Shown in pieces: positions 35,349 through 47,800 of a DNA stretch of 64,000 nt. Origin of the DNA: Acanthaster planci (taxonomy: Eukaryota; Echinodermata; Asteroidea; Valvatida; Acanthasteridae); the NCBI RefSeq assembly GCF_001949145.1, contig NW_019091674.1, forward strand, positions 195,668 to 259,667, written 5' to 3'. A program made the translations under genes and the position numbers. The notes under the pieces are model-generated. The model ran no database searches, had not been told where the DNA came from, and worked only from the letters and a program-made list of their open reading frames with translations. Numbering within the stretch: position 1 is the stretch's first letter; each line of letters begins with the position of its first letter.

Positions 35349-38300
35349 GGTAAGAAACGCACTGGTTGAGAAGAAATCACCCGTAGCATACTTGTAGTTC
35401 ATGCATACAGTGTTTCGATATTTTTTTGCTCGCAGTAGGATTGTCCAAAGCGGATGTCATTCCGTAACTACGGACGCCTTCCACAAATCATGATGTACAT
35501 GTACATGTATGCCTAGTACTTATAGTAAGCAGTAGGATGTTTGTAAGTTTTAGCCTAGCCTATTTGCTTGTTAATAAGTATTACATGTAGGCCTACAGTA
35601 TGTCAGTATTGACTGCGATTTTGTTAGTTTTGTAAGAACACCTTAGACGGCGAATCTTTAAGTTGTATTTCAGTGTGACATTTTCCAACATCGTGTGGCC
35701 GGCCTTCGAAAAAATTTTCTCGTGTGAGACGTACATGTACTGTCTTCCTGCTTGAACAGTCGTTTGTGGGACAAGCTAGCGTGCTGTCTTAAATTGTTGC
35801 TCAAAATTAATATTGATGCGAGCTCAACATGGATATGATTGATGCTCTTAATCTGTTTTTGTTTTCACAAGTATTTCAATATATATTTCTATTAGGCCTA
35901 ATAATTATTTTTACCATGCGAGGCCTCTTCGTGGTTGCTCCCGTTTTTTCACCTGTGTCCTAGGTCCCAACCTGCCTTATGCTCTTTCTTTTTTTTCTCC
36001 TTTTGGTCTGATGTTTTTGTCATTTGTTTAGAACTCTGTATATCATGGTAAATGTTTCGTTGTTTTTGCCGTTATGTTGTTTAATGTTTATCGATGCAAG
36101 CCCTAAACCTTTTCATCTACTTCTTATTGTGAATTACAATAAAGATATTTCAAATATTAAAAAGATTGCCCATGGACTCACGGTTTACTGTCAGTGTGAG
36201 CATGGTAAGTACAGGGAAAGATTTCTATTGACCGACATACATCCCTACTACAGGCCTAGGCCTACTCTCAAAACTGTGAAATGAGGCGCTCTTGTGCAGG
36301 GTTCCAATTTTTTTTGCGATGAAAAGCTATGGGTGTGGGATTCTGAATGTGCCAGGTTATTCTGCCTAAAATTGCACTCTCCCAATCAAATCTCCTAAAA
36401 AGCCGTACATGTACCTGTAGGCCCTTTCTACATGTACATGTAATCATGATGGTTTTTTTAGACCTCGTACATGTACTAGCTACACTGTATTTTTGGCAAA
36501 ATTCAGTCCTTTTACTTAGGATTCTGTCTCACTTCAAAAACCGATCTGCATATTTGAGCTGCTTACTGTGGTGCATATCTGCATATTTGAGCTGCTTACT
36601 GTGGTGCATATCTGGTTCCTATCCCAGTCCTGCGAACATACATGTACATGTATAATAGGGACAGCGACCAGTCTGGTGACACTGGTAACACGGACTCCAT
36701 AGGCTGTGTGCACATTCCTTCACAGGATCAGCCATAGACTGTATTTGCCGGAGACCCAGGTTCAGTCATAGTCTTGAACGTATTGTATAGGATGGTACCA
36801 GGTGATTTAGGGGGTTCAGAATGAAATCGTAGAATAGAGTCTGGTTCTTCAAATTTAATGTTTTCAAATAAATACACTACCTCTGACTGAAATTTGGTCC
36901 CCTGCGAATACGGTCCACCAAATTTCAGTATCTGGCTCATTTCAAAAGTATGATGTACATGTGTAACTTGACAAAAGTTGAAATTTAAGGCTACTTTTCC
37001 ACAAAAAGGCCGCTACATCAAAGCAAGAATTCAAACTGATGGTCAAGAATTTGCTAATTATTTTAAGGAGAATACAATAAAATTTCTGTATATTTTAATA
37101 ATTTCCTCAGAATGTTCCTGGATTCGGGGAATTTCCTTAATATTTCTCAAGATTTTTCATTTCCTCAAAAATTCTTTCGAAAGCATTAAATTTCCTTTAA
37201 AAAATTGAATTTCCTTGAAAGTGGAAATACTGCCGTCATCTACGTGCATGACATGTACAGATGGAGCAAAAAGTTTGCATATACATGTACTTGGTTGAAA
37301 AACAGTTTTCCTCAATTTTTCGGTGTTTGCAAAAGTTTTGCCACTTTTTTAATGAGGTCAGACAAATGTTATCCTAACTGTACATTGTGAACAATTCAAA
37401 TCTACCCCCATAGTGTGGTTCAAAAACACTTTAGAAAGTGGTCCACTGCGACTAAAAAGTGAAATTTAGCAGGGAAAATATTGAGTTACAAGGTACATCT
37501 AGCACCTGCGTAGGGCCTATTACAAATTAGAAAACACAGACATCAAGTGACAGAATTGTTCATCAGACCAGTCGCACCATGCTCACAGGGTTTGTACATG
37601 CATGTAGATGTACACAGCGTGTCAGGTCAGGTGGCTTCTGCATGTGTGGAATTGTATCCATTTTAATATGTTTTCTAAATAGATATTTCAAAATTTTCCA
37701 TGTTAGGACTTTTTTGGACATACATGTATTATCACGTTCTAATGGCTGATACTGTACCACTGAACATTGGAAAAAAATAGTAATGATCCGTAGGGCTTAC
37801 ATCCGTGCATGAAACTTGTGCCCATAGGATTCTCTCGGCTTGGGGCAAAATTCCTCTTGTTGCTATTCCATGCCATAAAAAATGCACTAAACCTTCCTGG
37901 ATGTTCCACTACAAGAATATCTTTCACCATGTTCGTGCCTGGGAAAGAATGTTGCATCCTATGACTCCACTACAGAGGCTGTGGACACAGACAGTGTATA
38001 ATCAAACAACTTTTCTAAGTGTATCCTACTTGTAAGGTTGGCATATGCCTCAGTCCCAGATTCACGACCTTTCAGCATTTTCTGCAATGACTGTCCTTGA
38101 TTGAGATGATACATCTACATGTACATGTATGTAGTTTATACATGTATGTAGAAAACAGTACATACATGTGTGCATGTTCATGTATATGTTGGGATATGTA
38201 ATGTTCTTTCCCTTGGTTCTTGTGCAAACTCCAGAGTTGATTATCCTATGAATAGATTTCATTTAAAGAGCAAATCAACCCCAAATTTCATATCAGGTTT

Positions 38301-38690
38301 TGGCTTCCACAAAGTCGTGGACTCACAGGTTTGAGCCTTGCACAGGTCTGCATCCGTGTACATGCATTCATGGATCCTCTATTTTTTTTCTCTCTTTTCT
38401 TTTTCGTTCCTTTTTTCTAAGATATTAAATTCTGTCAACTTTCCAAAGTTGTTTTTCTTTTCTTTTGTGGTAGATCGATTAATATATGTAGGGCCTACAG
38501 TACCTCATTATATTTTGCTGTGAAATAATGTCCCAGCTCCGTTCTCTATGGACATGGTCTGGTTCCTGTTTCTAATGTTGCTAATTGGTGTAGTAGAAGT
38601 ACATGTACACAATAACCAGTCTAAGATGTCGCAACTTATGGCCACTCCATTCATACAGTCCTGAAATTTTTGGTGAATTGCATCTTGTTC
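35349..38690. other. Proposed 5' UTR intron of the DNAAF8-NDK gene, no coding exon seen
   Basis: The interval is rich in TACATGTAC tracts. It contains a perfect 33-bp tandem duplication and, at 36140-36150, an ACAATAAAGAT motif that may be a retroelement 3' end. No splice-supported coding exon was found. Confidence 0.45.
36544..36613. repeat. Perfect tandem duplication of a 33-bp unit
   Basis: The unit starting ATCTGCATATTTGAGCTGC occurs at 36544 and again at 36577 without differences, with the first bases of a third copy following. Confidence 0.92.
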
Positions 38691-38801
38691 AGGTATTTCA
38701 GTTCCAAGATGATGGGCCACGTAAAGCACTCCCCACAAACCTAGAGGGCGCCACCTCTCTTCAGGAAAGCAGACGTAGCCCCTGACACTTATCCTGCCAC
38801 C

Positions 38802-41800
38802 ATGGAGAAACCAACCTCTACACAAGACATGGCGAGACCTGGGGGTGACTCCGCCCCCTTTGAAGTCCCCGCCCTGCCAGAGGGTATCGGTATGCAGCCC
38901 CAGCTGGACACCATCTTTGCCGAAGTGCAAGCCAGCCTCCCCTCCATTGACTTTGACTTGTCCGATGTAAGTCCTAAATCACTGACAAGCAAGCCCCAAG
39001 GGTGGTTTCAACATCAAATTTCCGGGGATTCCTTTTTTTAAGGTGGTGCCCAAAACTTTGCGAATTTCTTCTGGTAAGCTTGTATAGCCTGGTACAGGTA
39101 TAGCCAACACTAAATTCTAGTAGCAAGGAATGTCACATGTACCTAAATATTGGGCCTACCCTTCATCATACTGTAAAAAAGATTGTCTTCTTGTGGGGAG
39201 TGTTTTTCATCCCCCTATGCACCGATGGCAAGTGCCAGAATGAAATGCTACACGTACATGTACACGTACAGTATGTCTGTACATGTACATTTTCATACAG
39301 TAAAACAAATCTTTAGATGTACGTCTATAACTTTCACAGGGTAAAAGAAATATTACACTTAGCTAGCACTTTCTCAATTCTTTTTCAGTTGCCTCAGGGG
39401 ATTTGGAACTGACAAGGGTCAGTGTGAAGTAGGTTTGCAGTGTTTCTGTCCATTTACATGTATTTCTGAATTCACCAGCATATGCCCCTCAAGGTTTTGA
39501 ACTTTGTCATCTTTGACACTGCAGGTGAGCTCTGATGAAGAGATTGCCGTTGTCAGCCGCTCCCTGAAGACTCCGACGGCGTTGGACCCACACCAGGAAA
39601 TTGAGATGTCACCAGAAACCTGGCGCTCTGCCCTGGAACCCTCCAACAAAAATGCCTTTTTCCAGGAGGGGGCACTCCATCAGTGTAATTCTGCTCATTC
39701 CAGTAGTCAGTCGAGCAGCAGGAAGACTTCCGATGACAGTGATGATGGCGCAGCCAAACTGATGTCCTTGGATTCGTCCATCGTGCAGGTAGGGTCGGCA
39801 CATGCCATGGTGGGTGAAGACTCTGCCTTCATCAGTATTTCAGGGATAAACAGTGATGATAATCAAATGCACAGTTGGTCAGACTTAATGAACACTTTGG
39901 AAGCCAGGGAGAATGGAATGCGGACACCCACCAATTTTAATGCTGTATCAAATGGTACGGGGTGGACGCAAGACCCAGGCTCCGACAGTACAGTTGCCCG
40001 AAACATGGCACTGGATAACAGGAATGCCCCCACTGAAACATATCCCAAAGCTGACACCAACTCTACGGAGAACGAGAAGAAAAGGCCATCAACTGACTTG
40101 GAGAAGAGCAGGATATCATCGATGATCCCGATTGAGGCGCCCAAGCTGTCTATGCAAGACGTGGAAGACATTGACCTTGACCTGCTGTTGGATTCCTTTC
40201 CTGCCCCAGCAAGCAGAAGGCCAGAAGAGAACAGCCGACGATCTCCTCATCCACAGACAGGAGGTGGTGATGGAACCCAAACAGGTTTGGATAGGCAGTT
40301 TTAATCATTACAATGATTAGCCAACATGTTAGGACTTCTGTCTCTAAACTTCCATTAGCCTGTATAGACATGCGGATGCGTACATCTCTCATAGCCTGGC
40401 TTCTGCAAATTCCAATCCATACACAGTCTGTAAGTTCTTTCTACTTTCCATTTCTGTTTGAAGTACGTATGAAGAATGTTTACTAGGGACTTGATGCCTG
40501 CAAATATTGCATAATGCACTGCAGCAGCGACTGTTTTGTATTGTATTCTTCCTATACCTGTAGTTATCGCACATGGACCCGCAGCATGCTTACATGTACA
40601 TTATCACAGTGCCACTTGATGAGCAGTTCCTAAAGGACCACATCTCTTAAAATGTGCAATTGTGTTCTGGAGTATATTGACCAACACTGGGATCAATGAG
40701 GCCTGAGGCAGTTACTTCTGCCACAGCCTTTTGAATGGTGTCTTAATCAGCTACACTTTAAGTTTTTAATTCTACCTCATTTCAATTGAATACTTGCTCA
40801 TCATTCCCACAGCCGACCGTGGAAATCTCAGCCTGATGGAGAAGCTGGCCCAGCTGTGTGTCCAGCAGTCCTCTGGCACGCTCTCCAAGACCCAGCTCCT
40901 GGGCCCACGACCAGAATCGCCTAGGACACGCAAAGTGGCCTGGGCCGAAGGGGCAGCCAAGCAGGACCGGAAGATGAGGGACATGGGAACCAATACAGAG
41001 TAAGTTAACCACTCGCCAGCGGTCTTATTTTTGGTCGAAAGGTTTGACTTCCGATGAATGCTTCAGTGGCCAATAATGCCAAATGCCACGGATACTAATT
41101 GACAAGAGTCATTTGCACTGTATTTCTTTATACCGAAACTGCATATTTTTTTCAACACTCTGAGATGTGCCCACAGAATAATATTTTCAAACACAAGCAG
41201 CCACGCATAGCAGCCAAGTGCAGTAGCACAACACATGGTCCACCTCCACAGGCTCCTCGGACTTGGTGTGTATAAGTAAATGGGAAATAAGCGATTTTAA
41301 AATGTCAGCCAAATGTGAATCAAGGTGTGTTGGATGGTTAAGCCCTACCTGTGTTTACGCACAGTAACCAGACTGTAATCTTGCATGGAGTGGTTAATGT
41401 GATCTAACTTTGTGCACTTGTAACGTGTAACACCTATAGGGCTCCCTATGGAGTCCGGTTAGCGCAGTGGTACTTTTCTTGCCTTCAACCAACATGTGTA
41501 GCTGTGACCCTGGTTCAAATTTCACTCAAGTTGGTCATTGGAATTGAGATTTCTCTCCCGACATGTGCCTGTGGGTTTCTTTGAAATATTTGACTGGGGT
41601 TTCACTCCTAACACTGAATGCATATACTTCTGCATTGTCCTCTCTTAGCAGGGTTCTTCAGGTTCATGATCAAGGGCTACAAAGTTTCTTTGCTGGAAAA
41701 TTATCAGAAATTGCTGCTAAATAAAAATCTATGTGCTTGTTTTTCAATAGATTGACTTGCAAAGTATACCCCAGCATTAATGGAAAATGAGAAGAGGTGT

Positions 41801-44800
41801 AACCCTGTGTTACCATTTATTGACTGCTTCTAAAAGCTAAATATTCTAATCCACCAAATTGGTGGGTTTGGAAGTCGACAAGTGTTGACAAGATCTCATC
41901 ACTGTATCATCCTTTCCACTTAAAAACTGAAATCTCTAGGTTTGGTAATACTATTTACTGAGTGGTCTTGTCTCCTCTCCACAGGTTTCTTCATGGGCTT
42001 GCAAGCTACAGTGCCTAGGGTGCTTTTGAAGAATCCTTGGTGTTATTACCAGAAATAGATAAATATTAATAATAATTTGACAAATGACTTTGTTGAACTC
42101 GTCTCAGTTCATACAGGTGGTAATGGGTATAAGCCTGTGTACAATTTCCCGTCATTGAAGAACAACCATGTCAGTAGTGGAGTTTAATTATTGGGCTGTT
42201 GCTGTGGCTTATCGTTTATTTGCCTTCTGCTTTGGATACCTCTAGCCGTTAAAAAATGCCTAAGTCTAGGCCAAATTCTCCGCATCTTTCAGAACCTTTC
42301 TGTTATTGTCCCTTCCCCTCCAACAGAATGGATGACCCTATGCACAAGCATCAGGTGCCCAAGTCGACAGTGTCCATTGGTGTGTCAACCCAGAGTAGGC
42401 CTGTGCTGGAGTATTCCACTCACACCATAGGGGTAGGCACAAATGCCATTAAGAAGGAAAGAACACAGACCGTATTTCTGGATCTGCGAGTGACAACAGC
42501 AGCCAAAGAAGAGAAGGTATTACGGCATGTTCCATGTCAGATTCCTTTTATTTGGCTTAAAAAGTAGTCGATAGTAGCAGAAAGATAGGGATTTGGGAGT
42601 TAAGTAATCGGTGTTCTGCGTGGAAGAGTTCCTAAATTCTAAAAAGATTCATGCATTGATCTATTAATAGGAACCAGATGTTGTTCCTGAATCTGTTAAG
42701 AGGATTCTTCAGTTGAATTCACCTGGGTAAGTCCACTCTACATTTTATACTCTATTCAGACAAACCAACACTTTCATGTACGTTGGTTGGAGATTCAAGT
42801 GAACACACTATTTGGAATACATTGGTTTTTAAGTCAAGAGAAAAAAGACAAAAACCAAACCAAGTGTTTCATAATGTCTAGGAATCTTTGGGTACTGGTA
42901 AACTTGCTTGTTATAATGTATGGTGGTGAACTCAGATGAAGAAGGGACTCTGGTTCTATCCGGTTGGTAAGTAACTTCGTCACAAAGACAGATGCGCCGC
43001 GATTTGCAGGCTCCCATTGGACGATCACTGAAGTTGCGCGTTAACTTCCGGTTCCATGGTTCCAAGTAAACAACAATCAGTGCATGCAACTCTGTGCAGT
43101 GCATGTGTGCAGTGGGTGTGGTTTAAACTGAAGTGACGTCACACTTATGAACCGGATATTGGTTCTGGTTCTATGCTGCGCAAACACGTGGTTATCACGT
43201 GCAGGTGATAACAACTCTACAACCTGCCTGTCCATGTATCTTGCCATAATCAAATGAAATGCAACATGTCAACTCACCATCAAATAAAATCTTAATCATA
43301 TTGAGCAGTCTATCACCAAAAAGTAGTAGAACATGTGTCATGCATTGTGCTGTCAAATTGGAGTTAGACTCAGGGGTCTTGTTCTCTGCAGTGGCAGCGA
43401 ATCGGATGCGAGTGAGAGCAGCCAAGATGAGGAGGAGGACTTGCAAGTCTGGAGAGAGAATCGAAAGAGAGGATTTAAGGGGCCCTCCCCACCTCAAGGT
43501 GCAGCCAAGAAATCGTAAGTTGGTGTCTTGGCTGAGCTCATTGTCCCGGTTTGAATTGACGGTGTTGCAGTCGAGACCTCTTAACACCCGCCATACACTG
43601 TTAGACTAAACACATCCCCAGTCTGAATAGCCATTTTAAGTATTCTAAAAGCCTTTGCACAAAACGAAGGGTGTCAGATATTATTGGGATGTGCATGCGA
43701 GGTCTGCCCAATCAGCTTGCACCTCTGCAGACTTGTGTGGGTGCTTTGTTCCCAAATGACCTTGCTGTATTGAAATACTGAATTGGCTCATTCAAGTCAC
43801 AAGTTGTTCGAATGAATTGCAACAGAAGCATTCATTTGCCATTGTTCATCCTTTACTTACGACTGGTCTTGTGAACGGTCTTTTGAATTGTCTCCTGAGA
43901 GGCCTTGTGATGGTCTCGACTACAAACCACTAGACCCTCCAAAATTCCTCTGAAATTGTCTACGTAAGAGAACAAACTTAGTTCTCTACCTTCTTCAATC
44001 CCACAAAACTCTTCCCAAACTTCCTTCAGGATTTCAGATGACTGTGTAGGGATTCATGTCATGGCTGTTCAGTTTGGAGGAACTTTCAATCCAAATTGTT
44101 GAAATATTGTGATGGAGAATTAAGGATGTACTTGAGGCACATTTCCCCACCCCCAGGATATCTTCAGCTTTCTCAGATCTCACGTTTGCCATGGTTGTGC
44201 TTTTTACGTTCCCTGTCGGTGGCTCAAATGAAAGGAATGTGGTGGTTCAGTGCAGCACAGTAAACCCACTCACTGCTGGGCACTGGCGTGGGGGGTAACA
44301 TGACCCCTCCCCCACAAATTCCTGGTGCCCCCCCAGGTGCCCTCTCCCCGGGAAAAAAAGAGGAATGCATATTGAGCAAGGCTAACAAAAACTTGCCTCC
44401 AAAAACACACCACTGAAAGCTGGTGCCCCCCCCATAAGATGCCGGTGCCCCTTTGTGCCCCCCCACCAGTAAAATCCTAGCCACACCATTGCTGCCGGGG
44501 AAGTCTTCCTCATATTAAACAAAAACATGTAATAACCTCAGCAGACAAACAGATGTTCACAGGTACAATGCACTTGATACATATGAAATAAGACATGTAA
44601 GATGTCACTTGTTACCCAGATGCATCTGTTTTTAAACACAATTATGCAGAGTGTTAAAGGCTACCCCACCACCAAGGGTGATCATGCTAAAAAGTGACAA
44701 GGAAAAACCCCAAACAGAGGTAGGAAGAACACAGAGCAAAGCTTCATTGATGATCTTATGTTATGGTTGTGATGTGTGCAAATTTAGTCCATGATCAGGT

Positions 44801-47800
44801 ATTATGTTGGGTCAAGTTCAGTCAAGGACCCATTGCCAACTTCTGGTTTATTTTGCCAACACATATTCAGGCACCAGGCAAACTAAATTGTGGGTGCGGA
44901 CAAATGTTAAACTAAACAACCAATCAACTCAGCCGTGGAAATCTTAAAAGGAAATTGTTCCACCGACAAGATACATGTATTGTTCCAAACATCCTTTGCT
45001 GTTGTAGTTTTAGTGCTGTTCTCCGTGTACGCATGTTAAAATTGTGTTTGGCTGAAATGCAGATTTACTGTTCCCAGGGGGTACCGAGGATTTCTGCTCA
45101 AAATTTTTATACGAGGGAAACTGTTTGCATGCACCGTGATGCATGCACTGTGTTTCCAATTTTAATAGCTGGTTTGCTTGACGATATGACCATCAACTGA
45201 TGGGTTCATGGCACAGTTGCAAAATACCTCTTTTAGTCTTATTGAACAAAAATGAGACAATTCCTGCAAACTTCTCTGAAAATGGCAATATGAATGAAAA
45301 CTATAATGCAGTAGGGGCAAATTATATCATTGTTTTGGTTTGATACGTACTTCCATAGTACAAATAAAAGGCCTCATCACCTTTATTGACAAATGAAAAA
45401 TATGTTTCAAAGTCAGGCTTTACCCGCAATTGTACCAAAATAGTTATGCCCCTTGCCATTTCAGAGTGTTTTGTGAAAGTGGATTCGTGGAGCAGTCCAA
45501 AAGTGGCCACCGTGTGAATAAAGCTCACTAATTAAACCTTTCCAGACACCCATAACCATCAGCCACGCCCAGTCGGCCAAGACAAAAGCCATGCCTCCAA
45601 CCCTCCAGACGACCTCCAAACAGAAGACAGCAGCGGCTACCCATGCCAAAGAGGCCACTGGCAAAGCCCTCCCCGCTACCCCTCCACCCTCCCCTACCAC
45701 AGCTACTGCCCCCATCAAAGCCTTGAATCAAGAGCATCTACTCCAGGATGAGATGAGGCAGAAGTTGCGAGAGCAGAGGGAGCAGGAGCGGGCAGCCAGG
45801 ATGCGGCTGCAGAAGCGCCTAGAAGTCCTGCGGCCCCGGTTGTCCGCATCCGGCAAGAGGCCTGCTGCCAGGAGCACGCCAATCATCTATGATATGGTTA
45901 AGACTCTCACGCCTCCTTCTATTGATATTGATGATGATAACATGTATTTGTAGTGCATTTATATCCATCAGCACCGCAAAAGTTCGGTTGTGAGCTATAA
46001 TTCCACCACTAGTCAACTGCTTCTTGACAATGTACACCTGCAGTACAGTTTTGCTCAAACATCTCTTGATAATCTATTCTGCAAAATCTCATCTTCATTC
46101 ACGTGTTACTGTTGGCCACAACTCTTTGTGTTGGTTGTCAATGGCATCTCCGACAGCTAGTTTCACCTGAATGGTTCCCTCCATACTGATAAATAAAATC
46201 AGCTACTGATAACCAATTTGCATGACTGAGCACCTGGGCCTGGTTCCAAATGGTCAACTACATGTAGATGGTTCAAAACCATCTACCATTTGGGCAAATT
46301 GTAATTAGCTGAACAGGCGTAATGTAGATGTGGTAGGATGCAGACTTATTAAATATTAAGTGAAGGGGACATGGCCTCTATTCCCCAGTCATTTCTTACT
46401 TCTTATAATTTAAAAAAAAAAATTTTGGGCCAAATGCAGTCACTTCCTATTTCATCCTACCCCTGTTCACGCTGAACAGTCTAGTTTGGTCAACTTTAAC
46501 GTTGGGGCTTTAATATCCAGAAAAGAAGAAACCCAAGCCAGTCTCTGGCCAAGTCCTATGGGAATGTGTATACATGTACATAACATCTCTGTCATGTGGC
46601 CCCATGGGATTATACCCAGATGGTACCTGGGCAAGCCATGGCCTGTCTTTTATTACTGTCAGGCAACCCAGAGAGGCTTTTTAATTCTCTTTGATGTGTT
46701 TAGGACATGTTTGCTTGGTTTCATTGTGGTGGGGGAGTGATTGTGGCTTGGCCTTGAGGCTTGGCCATTGTGCCCCCCCCCCTTGCATCAAATCCAGACA
46801 GACTGAGAGAAAAGGATTCTGACCTAGATTCTAATGATATGTTTATTTTCTGAATTTCCCAGGAGGCATCTTACACTGCATCCCCTCACTGCCTACCTCC
46901 CATCCTATGCCCAGACCAAGAGTGTGCTCTCCTCACTGTCCAGCTGTCTACAAGTGGTGAAATCGTCCCCCAGCGTTGCCCCAGCAGCGACCGTGCTGTC
47001 AGCCGGAACTGCATCTCCATCACCTACCAGCTGTTGCTGACCTGGTTGCTATCCCTGGTCCCACCGGAATTTGACTACCTGGCGGAGGGCATCACCAAGC
47101 CTGTGGCAGACAGGATCCCCAAGCCCGAGTCACACCCGTTCTGGGTGGTGGGGCTTCAGCAGCTCTACCGTGATGACGGGCCAATCCTGAATGTGGCAGT
47201 GACCCCCACAGGCCCTAGCACAGGCAGGCAGCACATGCTGAAGCGAAAGACCAAAGGGCTGGGGAAGGAGAGTACCCGGGACAGCACTCCATTCCAGGCC
47301 CACCTCTCCACCTTCCTCACCATCAACACCCTCCTGACTGTCTGCCCCTGGGTGGAGAGCACCTTTGCTTGCACCATCTTGCGGGATGGGGGCTTGGCCG
47401 ACACAAGTGACCAGGCTTCATACGACACCGTCCTTGACGACGGGTCATATGTCCCCGCTTTCCCCCACATCAGCTCCAAGCCGTTGTCGATGCTATTGAC
47501 CCTTAGCCAAGATCGTGAAGCGGTGCAACGGGTCTTTCCGTCCAGCGAGGCTGCTTTCTTCTGGCAAACTGTTGACGCCGACGAAGCCATCTCCGACCTC
47601 ACGTCCACTGAGGAATATGACAACTACGCCGATGTCCAGAACACCATGAGCCTTGTCTACAAGTCAGTCTACCGCAATCCGAGGCACATGCTGGGGTTTT
47701 ACTATCGCATCCTGCAAGAAAGTTTGGATATTGCAGGAGTGCGCTTGCTCTACCCCGTGGAGGAGCTGACACCGCCAAACGGCAGCCCCAGGGAGAGGAA

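Noticed and set aside
36024-36284. 86-codon frame with a hydrophobic start
   Set aside because: Looks like a signal peptide, but the region is AT-rich, contains a retroelement-like ACAATAAAGAT end and lacks splice or family support.
38508-38930. 140-codon minus-strand frame
   Set aside because: Overlaps DNAAF8 exon 1 in antisense; no supporting splice sites or motifs.
42980-43160. Internal promoter in a DNAAF8 intron (inverted CCAAT, ETS-like CTTCCGG, CRE)
   Set aside because: The motifs are short and common, and no transcript start or exon follows that the gene model does not already explain.
47165-47623. 152-codon minus-strand frame
   Set aside because: Shadow of the large DNAAF8-NDK exon 9.
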